Shown piece by piece: positions 5,870-16,000 of a stretch of 40,232 nucleotides of DNA. The position numbers and the translations under genes are program-made. The notes under the pieces were generated by a model. It had not been told where the DNA came from and did no database searches. It worked only from the letters and a program-made list of their open reading frames with translations. The stretch is taken from positions 1-40,232 of the IMG/VR virus record IMGVR_UViG_3300031566_000143; one strand, written 5' to 3'. How positions within the stretch are numbered: the stretch's first letter is position 1; each line of letters opens with the position of its first letter. The DNA comes from a virus.

Positions 5870-6985
5870 CCTGCGCCCCATCAGCCACACCAGGCACAGG
5901 CTCCCCGGAAAATAGAGGCCGAGCTCCAGCGGCCCCAGGTACGCCGGCACCGGCCTGTTGATGCTGAAGAAGGTACCCAGCGTCAGCAGCGCGCACCACC
6001 ATGCGACCGGTCGGAACCACTGCGCCCTGCGCGCGGCCACGAGCCCCGCGGCGAAGAGCGGCAGGACCGGCCAGGCGGGTACGGCGGTCCGCGTGAACTC
6101 GAGCCAGCCCATCGGTCCCGTCCACTCCTGCCGCATCCCGATGATATGCAGCCTGCGCTGGATCATATCGAGAAGCGGCTGGTACGGAGGGACGCCGCCC
6201 ATAAAGACGACCGGGTTCAAGAGCGAGAACGCCACGAGGGAAACGCCGATCGCCGCCAGGGGCTTGACGAGCCTGTCGCGTCCGCGGCAGTACGCGACCA
6301 GGTAGCCGACCAGCGCAAGCACCATGAGGGCCCCGTTGAGCTTCGCGCCCGTGGCCAGGCCCGCCAGCGCCCCCAGGTAGAGGACCACCTTGAGGCTGGT
6401 CGCCTCGGCGCGAAGATGCCAGTACGTCCAGGCGGCAAGCATCGCCGCCATCGCAAACGCGAGGAGCGCATCGGGGCCGGCGCGCGCGACCACATCAAAC
6501 ACCTGTATCTTCGAGAACGCCAGCGGGACGACGGCCAGCGCGGCCCAGGCCGAGGCCCTGGCCGTCCCGACAGAGCACCCCAGCGCCATGCGCGCGGTCA
6601 GCCACAGGAGCGCCAGCGTCGCCAGGTAAGCCGCGACGTTGACCGACCGCATTACCATGACGCCCTGCCAGGGAGGCAGGCGCCCCTCGAGGATGTTCTG
6701 CGCGTGCGACTTGCTGTAGTCCGCCCGCGGGCAGGGGAGCTCCGTCAGCCGCGACAGCCGCAGCGCGGCGCCGTAGGCCCAGCGGTTGACCGCCGGGACG
6801 TCCACCGCCGCGTTGTAGAGCCACCCGCCATACGGCCGGCACTCCGCCGGCCAGCGGCACGACCGCAGGTACCACAGGTTCTCGTCGAACGGCCTCAGCG
6901 GCGTCGCCATCGTCTGCCACAGCAGCAGCAGGCCGTAGAGCACGGCCAGAGCGGGAAGGGCTACTCGTCTAACGGCCTGTCTCAT
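5690..6985 (-). CDS. Membrane glycosyltransferase, GT39/ArnT-PMT (GT-C) type
   Basis: This 431-aa protein has roughly nine or ten hydrophobic segments. TM1 (ALPALAVLYGLLLLW) is followed by the short loop RPFDENLWY, whose Asp-Glu pair is the usual GT-C catalytic motif. AGLATGAKLNGALM and SKIQVFDVVARAGPDALLAF are typical of PMT-like enzymes, which transfer a sugar from a lipid-phosphate donor to a protein or glycan outside the membrane. Start 6985 is preferred (GGGGGA upstream); ATG 7015 lies almost on the predicted transcription start. The last ~60 codons are antisense to int and become hydrophilic, so the original C-terminus may have been lost. With its own promoter it looks like a lysogenic-conversion gene that alters the host surface. 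Confidence 0.75.
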   Translation of the reverse strand: MRQAVRRVALPALAVLYGLLLLWQTMATPLRPFDENLWYLRSCRWPAECRPYGGWLYNAAVDVPAVNRWAYGAALRLSRLTELPCPRADYSKSHAQNILEGRLPPWQGVMVMRSVNVAAYLATLALLWLTARMALGCSVGTARASAWAALAVVPLAFSKIQVFDVVARAGPDALLAFAMAAMLAAWTYWHLRAEATSLKVVLYLGALAGLATGAKLNGALMVLALVGYLVAYCRGRDRLVKPLAAIGVSLVAFSLLNPVVFMGGVPPYQPLLDMIQRRLHIIGMRQEWTGPMGWLEFTRTAVPAWPVLPLFAAGLVAARRAQWFRPVAWWCALLTLGTFFSINRPVPAYLGPLELGLYFPGSLCLVWLMGRRSERDALDALALVCRRKMGVELGGREVGVPEPRLDGGKGDPRAGSRDGKGVPERVKAQPL

Positions 6986-7025
6986 TTCCGCGTCCCCCAA
7001 TATGAGAAAGCGCATACGCCGGAAG

Positions 7026-7054
7026 TTTATACGCGCCACGGAAAGAAACGTCAA
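7026..7054 (-). promoter_or_regulatory. Near-consensus sigma70 promoter for the glycosyltransferase gene
   Basis: On the minus strand TTGACG (7054-7049), a 17-base spacer and TATAAA (7031-7026) lie directly after the stop of the giant gene. Transcription should begin near 7019, giving a ~34-base leader to ATG 6985. An independent promoter within a long operon is typical of moron genes expressed in the lysogen. Confidence 0.72.
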
Positions 7055-7064
7055 GAGAAAAACT

Positions 7065-10000
7065 TCAGCGGCTGCGGGATCCCCGGCCCCGCCGGCCCCT
7101 GCCCGCCGTCTCGGGCTCCTCTTCCAGGGCGCCTTTCGTCCAGATGAGCTCCAGCGGCTTGCCCCTGCGGATTGCCCTCTCGGCCTGCACGAAGTAAGGC
7201 GTGGGGACGCCGGCGATCTTGCCGAAGCCCTCGGCGGCGCGTTCGAGCGCCAGGATGAAGTCCGCGCTCTGTACCATGTCCAGGACATTCCCCCCGCGCT
7301 CGACGGCGCGCCTGGCCGACGACGCGGCCTTCAAGAGGTCGTCGACGGACGCAAAAAGCGGACTGGCCTGGTAGCCCCAGGGCTCCTTGAGGAGCCGGTC
7401 GAAGATCGTCTGCGCGAGCTGTCCGAACACCAGCACGTTGTTGAGCGGTCCGAGAATGAGCGGCCTGAGCTGCCGGCGGGGCCGGTACTTCAACCCGTCG
7501 GCCAGCAGCTGAAACAACGAGGGCAGGACGACCCACACGAGTATCAGGTTGGAGAGCGCCTTGACCCTGGATCCCCGGCCGTACCGCAGCGCCCGGGCGT
7601 AGGTGGCCTCGCTGCGAAAATACTTGTTGAGCTGCGACTGGAACATCGTGAACATCTTGGCCCAGGACCCGCCGCGCTGGAGGGAGCTCAGCGTCTCGAC
7701 GTTCGACGTGGGCTGGGTCCTTTCTGTGACCCTCTCGGCAAAGCGCCACGCCTGGGCCTCGGACTTGCCCGTCTTGAGGGCGTAGCGGTACGCCGCCCAG
7801 GCGCCCTGCATCACCGCGAGCTGGTCGCCCTGGCGCGTCAGCAAAAGGTAGAGGTCCTCGACGCTCCCCTTGCCGCTTGCGACCCTCGCGGCGCGGCGGC
7901 GCCCGCGGCCGGCCAGTGCCGCCCGTATGTCCCTCTCGAAGCCCGCGCGGAACCGCTCGGCAATGAGAGGCGACCCCTCGATAAGGTGCCGGTAGTGGTC
8001 CAACGGCGCCCTCCAGAAGTCGGCAACGCCCTGGAAGAACCGGCCGGCAGGCATCTCCAGCATATACGCCAGGACGCTCGGGACCTGCTTTGCCGCTATG
8101 ACGGGCTTGAACCCCAGCAGGGCCTTGATGGCGTTGCGCCGCAGCCAGTCGAGCACAAAGACGCTGCGGGCCCGCGTGACGCCGTCGCGCGCTATGTCGT
8201 TGAGGAAGTCGTCGACCTTGGCGAGGACGTCCGCGCCGCGGTACTGCCGTATGGCCTCGCGGACGTCCCTGTGCTGGAAGAGGCGCCTCATCTCCCGGAC
8301 CGGCACCGCGAAAGCCCGGTAGTGCTCCATCTGGAGGATATGGTTGACGAGGGTGCCCGTCGCGGACGTGTACATGAGCGGGTGCAGGTTGGGCACGCGG
8401 GTTTTCAGGGAGCGGCTCGTGACGGCCGCGTAGCGGCTGGTCTCCTGGCCCATGAGCACGTTTTCCGGGATCCCCGCCTCGACGTCCCTGGAGATCGGCG
8501 AGTAATGCCTGTTGTGGGGCAGGTTGACGCCGTTCATGTCGCGCCACACCGCGTTAACGCCGTGGTAGTATCGCTGGTAGAACGCGAGCTGCCACCGGCC
8601 CCAGGCCTTCTCCTCGTCGCTCAGGCCCCCCTCGATGGCCTTCAGCATTTTCGGAGTGAGGGCGTTGCCCCTCGGGTGCATGAGGGTCTCCGTCAGGGTC
8701 GGGTCGTGCATCTCCTCCCACTTTTTCAGCATCTGCTCGGCGGTCAGCTTCAGGCGGACGAGCTCGCCCCGGGCGTTGACGAACTCGCCCAGGTCGAGTT
8801 CGACCATCTCCATCGTGTTGAGTATGCGGTTGAGCTCGCCGGTGTCCTGTGTGCCGAACACGACCTCGAGGCCGACCCGGACCTCCTTAAAGACGTCCAT
8901 CGTCCCCCGGGCCTGCTCCGTGCGCGCATCGTGGATCACGTTCGTCAGCTCGAAGAGGGCGCCCTCGTACGGTTTATGGCCGCGCTCGCGCTGGGAGAGC
9001 TTCTCTATAAGCTCGTCCCAGCCGTACTGCGCGTTGAGGAACTTGTCGAGCCAGGTCCGCTGCGCCTCGCGCTGGGCGCGCGGGATCGTGCCGGCGCCGG
9101 GCTTGAGGCCTTTGCCCTCCGTAATGACGCCAACGGCGACCTCGGCGTTGCGCTCGGTGTTCTCGCGCGCCAGCTGGCGCTTGGCCTCGGCCAGGCCCAG
9201 CCCCGACCTCTTGATATGCCGGATCTCCTCCAGGGCCCAGGCCGCCTCCTCCGCGGTCATCTGGTTAGTCCCCCACAGCTTCATCCGCTCGATCTTGTCC
9301 ATCATGTCGTCGTAGGACGCCGGCGTGCCCCCCTGGGGCGACTCGTAAGCCTCTATGGCGGCGTCGATGGAGGCGCGGACCTGGTCGCGGTCGTCGTTGC
9401 GGTGCGCGCGGATGTCCTCCAGCTTCTCCTCGACGTCCGCGGTCCGGCGCCCCTGGAGGTATCCCCTCTCCCCGCTGCGGGGCTTGCCCCTGGCGAGCTC
9501 CCGCTGTATCAGCCCGCGCAGGTCCCGGGCCTGCTCCTGCTCGGCCATCTTCTGCCCCAGGGTCATTACCTTTTCCAGGCCCTTCTTGGTCGTGACCTTG
9601 TCCAGGTGGGGCAGCAGCCGGCCGCGGGTTTTAGTTCCGACGTGCTTTTTCAGGAACTCGGCCAGGGCGGCGCGCAGCTCCTTCTGCCTGACCTTCTCGT
9701 CCATGAACTGCTTGCGGACCTTCGCCGCCGCGTCCTGGGCGGCTTCCTTGCGGATGAACTCCTCGGCCTGCTTGAAGTCGCTCCTCACGTGCGCGAGCGC
9801 GCGGCGGGCGTCGCGTACCTTCTTCTGGAGCTGCTCGCGCGCCACCGACTCGCCGGCCTGGCCGGCCTTGCGTACTGCGGCGAGGACCTTCGCGCGCAGC
9901 GACTCGGTAATAAACGTGCGTTTCGTCCTGGTCTTCGTGGAGGGCCGCAGCAGGGAGCTCTCTATGTCCGCCTCAGTGGCCCCCTGCTCCATTGCGACGT

Positions 10001-13000
10001 CCACGAGCGTAGAGTTGATCTCCTCCAGCGTGTAACCCTCTTTCAGCCCGGAGTATTTTGCCCAGGCGAACTCCAGGCCCGCGTCCCCCATCTCGAGGGC
10101 CTGGTCGAGCGCGTAGGCGTTCACGTTCCCGTATTTGCGCTTGGCGGTGACGACCTGGTCGAGGAGCTCCAGGAACGTCTCGATTGACTCCCCGCCCCGA
10201 CCCATGGCGTCAAGCGTCTCGTCCCACCCCTTCTCGGTGCCGACCGCGCGGTCGCTGCGGATGATATGCCGCCAGAGGTACTGCCGCCCGCCCTTCTCGC
10301 CGGGTCGGCCGACAAACTGCATTACCTCGCCCTTCCACTCCGGTATGCCGATCCGGTAGCGGGTGTGCGCGTTGATCCCCTCGATCCCCCCGACGCCCTC
10401 GCCCGCTCCCTCGGCGCCGACGAGCATCTCCCTGTAAGACCAATTCTTCAAAATCTCCTGCTCGGCCTCCCGGACCATCGACGCGCGGGTCTGGACCGAG
10501 ACCTCCCGCGGCGGCTCCAAGAGGCGCGCCAGGTCCTCGACGATCTGTTCGATGGGGGCGCGCCGCGCGGCGGTCTCCGCGGCCTCCTGGTCGGTCTCCG
10601 CGGGCGCCGCCGGCGTCTTGGGCGCGGGCTCGAGGGGCAGCTCGCCGCCGGCCTCGCGGACCTGGAAGCCGGGCAAGCTCTCTCCGCCGGCCAGACCGAG
10701 CCACTTTTCTATCGCCGCGGCCACGTTCGGCGCGTGTTGTTCACCGCGGGCTGCCTGGTCTCGCGCCCATTCAAGCGCCTCTTGCGCCGCCGCCGCGACG
10801 GCCTCGTCTCGGGTCTCATAGCCTTCGTCCCTGCTCGAGGGGCCCATGAGCGCGCCGCTGTGTGACCCGTAATGCTGCTCCAGTTCTACGCCCCAATGCC
10901 AGCGCCGGTCCTTGTACCCCTTGACGACGCGCAGAGTAACCTCGGTCCTGTAGGACTTGGGCAGCCGGATATGTATCTTCTCGCTCCGCGTGAAGGCCCC
11001 GTACTCGTTCGGCGCCTCTCCTTCCGGCGCCGGCGGCTCTTGCTCCTCGCGCTCCCACCGCGCCAGCTTTTCCATGAACTCGCGGCGGTCTTGTGCCACG
11101 GCCTCGGACTCGGCCGCTTGCTCCGCGGCCTCGGCCGTCGGCGGCTCCGCCAAGAGTCCGCGCTTCGGCGGCGCGTCTCTCAGGGCGAAATACGCCTCCC
11201 CCCGTGCGTCCCACATGACCGCGAAATAGTCCCTCATGTCCTGGGCGACCAGCCTTGTCAGAAACGCCCTCGACTCGGCCTTCCTCGGCTGGAGCTTGCG
11301 GGCGAGGACCTCTATACGTTGCCAGGGTCTCTTCGCCAGGGCGGCCGCGGCAGGCTGGAGATACCGGCGTGCGAGGTTTTTCGCCGTCGCGCTATTGCCC
11401 CCCTGCTCCATTTCCTTACGCACGAACTCGTCGAACATCTCCCTCTCGGCAATCTGCGAGAGTCTCTCCTGGGCCCAGGGCTGGGCGCGATACTCGAGAA
11501 GTACCTCTCGCGGCACGCTTTCCCCGTCGCGCAGCGCTTTCTGCAGGACGTCGCTGTGTTCTACCTTGCCCCCCTTCGCGTCGACGCCGTAGTAGAGCCA
11601 CTTGCGGACGGGGTGGGTGCCTCTATCAGACCGCCAGGGGTGCCGGACCCTGCCGCTCTCCCACTCGGCACGCGTCATCTCCCAGGGTTCTTTCCCCTCG
11701 ACCTCCGCTCGCGCCGCCTGCGCGGCGGCGACCTGGGGCGGTAACGGCTCTTCTTTCTCGACCTGCGCCTCGGCCCTTTTGCGCCCCGCCTCCCTCTCCC
11801 TGGCGCCCAACCACGCGGCGACTTCTCCCTCGGCTTCGGGCGCCGCGGACCGAGGCGCCTCGGCAAACCCCAGGTCGGCCGGCCTCAGCTTCTGCCACTT
11901 GTCGGCCAGGGCCCTCGCGGCGTTATACAGGAGCGTCGTTGCGCGGCCCACGCCGGCGCGGCGGTCGTTGTAGAAGTTCTCCGCCGCGACGTCGAGGTCG
12001 TCGGAGATCTGCCCCTTCATCGACGCGAGCTGCCTGACCATTCTTGCCGTCTCGTCGTCCCCCCGTTCCCGCAGCTCCCTCTCCGCCTGGCGCAGGAGCG
12101 CCTTGCGCTCCTTCCCGAGATGCCTGGGTGCCTCCTCCCCGCCGAAAAGCGTCTCCCTCTTCTCCTCGACGATGGGCCCGGGCTCGGTCTCCTCGAGGCC
12201 GCCGGCAAAGAGTGACGGCGCGGGCTCACCGGGCCTGGCCGGTCGGCGCCGGCGCTCGGCTATCGGCCTTCCAAAGAGGTCCACCGGCCCCGCCGCCTCG
12301 GCCGGCCTTTCCTTCTCCGGCTCCTGGCCGAAAAGCCCCGCCTGGCGGACCTGGAAAGAGGGGAACCCCACGCGCAGCGCCGAGTCCTTCATGGCCGGCG
12401 TAAGTGGGAAGCCCCAAGCGGGCGCACCCGACGAGACCTTTGTGAGGAGGACCTTGCCGCCGAAGCGCTTGACGAGCTTGCGCGCGGTGTTGACGAGGAC
12501 CTTGTCGTAAAACTCCGCCAGGCCGCCGGCCCCCACCTCTATGCCTTCTCGCTCTATGACGATGGTGTGCGTCGGGTCCGACTCTATGGCCTGGAGTACC
12601 TCCGGCCCGAGCTGTCCGCCCAGGCCCGCGACGAGGGCCTGCCGGGATGGAAAGCTCCAGCTTTGGACCAACGCATTCGGCGCCCCGGTCCGGTAGCGCT
12701 CGCCCGCGGATTGGTACAGTTCGACGCGATAGACTCCCTCCCTGGTGCGCGAGGCCTCGATCATGTTCCCGCGGTAGGTCTGGCCCCACCGCTGGTTCTG
12801 CTGCGCCCCCGTCGTCCAGGCCACCATGTCGTAATCGTTCTCGGCCGCCCACCGTATCATCCGCTTCAGGCACAGTTCGGGCCAGGTGTGGCGGAAGGGG
12901 GCGTCTGGCACGCCGCCCACTTGGCGCGCCGTCATCTGGCGCGCGGCCTTTTCTTGCGCTTCGGCGTCAGTGTCGGCGTACACGGTCAGCGTGCCGTTCG

Positions 13001-16000
13001 TCGGGTGCCTGACGATGTAGGCATATCGCCCCGCTCGGGCCAGCGCGTGTGGCGTCCAAAGGCCCGGGCTCCGCTCGACCACGGTCCACTCCTCCGGACG
13101 CGACTTGACGATATACCCGTCCTCCCTGCCCTGCTGGTGGAGGTCGCTCTGGATCTCCTCGATAAAGAGGACCTGCCGGCCCGCCTCGTCGGTGGTCCTG
13201 TCGAAACGCACGTGCGCGACGACGCCCTGTTCTGTCCAGTGCGGCTGCTCGTAGTCCATCGCCTCGTCTACGCGAAGGAGCAGCTCCGTGTAGTGGGGGC
13301 CCGCGCCCATGAGCGTGTATTCAGGGTATTGTACTCTCCTGTCCTCGGGGGCCTCCGCGGCCGTTTCCTCCCAGAACTGCACCATCCAATGAGCGGCCTG
13401 GTCCCAGGCGTGGCTTACGTTGTAGGCCGTGATTCGCCAGGCCGCGATCTGGTCGAGCTCGCCATACGGGCGCAGCTCGTACCTGCCGCGGCCTTTCTCT
13501 ACCACTTCAACGGGTATGTCGATCGAGTCCGTCCGCCAGACGCCGGGGTGTTCCTCGTACCAGGCGAAGTCCTTCTCCTTCGGCGGTTTCTCGTACTTCT
13601 CGAGCTCGTCGACGATGATCTCGTTCTGGCGCATGGCCGTAAGGAGCTCGTCCTTGCTGACCATCCCGTCCCTGGTGAGCTTGCCAAGCGAGCTCCCGAG
13701 CTCCGTCCAGAATATCTCCTCCTCCTTGACGCCGGCGTTCTGGACCATCCTCATGACCTCGTCGGGGCGCGCCCGCTCGCCCATCTTTTCCTCGAGGACG
13801 CGCAGGAGTTTCGAGTAGAACACCGGGGCGAAGTCGGCCTCCTCGGCCCTGACCTGGTAGGACGGCCACAGGCGCCCCTGCGTGCGCTGCTCGAAGGGAG
13901 GGGTCGCCGGGCCTGGGGGCTGTATTTCGCGCGAGGGAGGCGCTTCAGCGCCGAAGGCTTGACGCCAGAGGTCTTCGAGCCATATTGGGTGGGCCGTCGC
14001 CCGGAAGGTCCGTATACGCGCCAGGAGCGCCCGCAGGGACGCCCTCGCGCGCTCGAAGAGATGCCGGATCGGGCCGACGCGCTCGTGGAGCTTTTTCGAG
14101 AAGATAAAGACGGCCCCCTCGTCGCTGAAGTGCTCGCTTACCCGCCTGGGGTCCTGTGTGGCGGCGTGCCACTGTTCGACGCGGCGCTGCTCGGCCGCGG
14201 GCAGGCGCCTCCAGAACCGTTCCAGAAATTCATGTACGGCCGTTTCCGCGTCGGCCCCCTGCAACAGGCGCACGGTCGTCTGAAGCACGCCGGCCTGGAG
14301 CTTGGCCTCAGTTACGCCGTGGACCTCGTACTTGACGCCCGGGCGCGGGACGATGCCCTCGGCCGCGAGGATCTCCGGCGTCGCCTCCATCACCGAGGAG
14401 AGGATCTCGAGCCGGCTGTTCTCGTCGAAGTCGGGGGCGACCTTCAAGAGGTAGCGCAACAGGCGCGCCTCGCCCGCGGAGATCCTCCCGCGCTGGCGCG
14501 CCTCGCCGACCTGGTAGGCCGCGCCGCCCCCGCGCACCTGGCGCCCCGCTGCGGGGGCACGATAAACGTAGAACTCGCCCTCGCGGACATAGCCTTCTGG
14601 CAGGGCTAACGGGTGTCCGCCTCCCAATGGCGACGCCTGCGCCGCGTTCACATTGTCAAACAGCTCGGCATTTATTCGTTCGCGTCGTTCCATGCCCTCT
14701 TTGAGATTCGCTCGGGCGCCTGTCAGAACAAGGACATCTTCCCCTTGAGCCCTGGTGAATAGAACATTGCCTTCGGCGTCGTAGCGAAAAGGAGCGCGTC
14801 CCTCCTGAACGGCTTTCGTACCGTGTTCTCCACGGGCAACTCTGCGATCTAAGTCCCAATGCGCGTGTTCTTCTGGCGTCATCTCCCACGGCTGCTTCTC
14901 GGCCTTCGCTTCCGCACGGCCAGGGCGCCGGCTTATGTGGTCGGGCGGGCCCAATTCCGCTGCCCCAGGAGCCGGCGCCTCCGCCGCCGCGGGCTGCGGC
15001 GCAACACCCGGCGGCGGCGGTTGCGGCTTCCGCTTCCTGACGAGGCGCGCTTCCTTCTCGTCGATGAAGAGCTTGCCCATGCCGGCCTGTACGATCCACC
15101 CGCGCTTGCCCTCCCCCAGGTCGACGAACTTCTCGGCCCAGCCGCGCCCTCGTTCGCCCTGTATGAAATCCCCGACCTCGATTACCTGTCCTGGTGTTTG
15201 AAGTGCTCCACCTGGGCCAGGCGCTTCACGGCCTTCGCCTTCGACGGGTAGGGGCCCCCCAGGTTCTTGCCCTTGTGGCTCCTCACGTGCCACCCGTCCT
15301 TTTCCTTCCGTACCATACTGACCTCCTCTCGGGACTATGCGCCCCGCTCGTACCTCGACCTCCGCCCCGGGCAGGCGCACCGTTTCCGCAGGCACGATTT
15401 CCGGGACGGGGTAGCTGACTGCCTTGGGCGAGACGACGCCGGCCGGCGCCGCGCCCATTTGGAGCTGACTGACGCCTCGCGCCGCCCTGCCCTCGAGCGC
15501 GCGGTCTATGCGAGAGGCGCGCCTCTCGGCCTGAGCGCGGGCCTTCTGGACCTGGCGCGCGCCTCCGACGGCGGTTGTGACGTCCACGCCCTGCCCGAAG
15601 GCCATGAGCACCGGGATGGAAAGCCCGGCGTCCACGAGCTCGCTGACGCCGGCGCGCATCTGGCCTTCGAAGTCGATGTCCAGGGGCCTGCCGGACGCGC
15701 GGGAGGCGTAGCTGGCCGCCGCCTGGGTGCCGAGTTCGACGGCCTTCTGCGCGACCTCTTCGGACCATTCTTTCCCCAGGACGACCGCGGCCTTCCCCGC
15801 GCTCTTGACTATCTGCCCCATCACCGACTTCGCGTAAGCCTGCCTGAACGCCTTCAGCGCGCCAGCGGCGAGGCCCGTCGGCATCATCTGTCTGACCTGG
15901 AGGTCCTCGATTACCGCCTCGGCCACAGCGGCCCCCAGGGCGAATATGTTCGCCTGGACGGGTTCCATCCCCGCCGCCAGGAGCTGCCTCCTCCTGTCCG

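Noticed and set aside
7002-10187. Long plus-strand open frame of 1061 codons
   Set aside because: It is antisense to the giant polyvalent gene and to the start of the glycosyltransferase gene. It has a Leu/Arg/Pro-biased composition and arises from GC-rich codon use on the coding strand.
12567-14609. Long plus-strand open frame of 680 codons, and similar plus-strand frames at 21583-23268, 26684-28462, 30048-32201 and 36577-38487
   Set aside because: All are opposite well-supported minus-strand genes, lack start signals and show the arginine/leucine bias of shadow frames.
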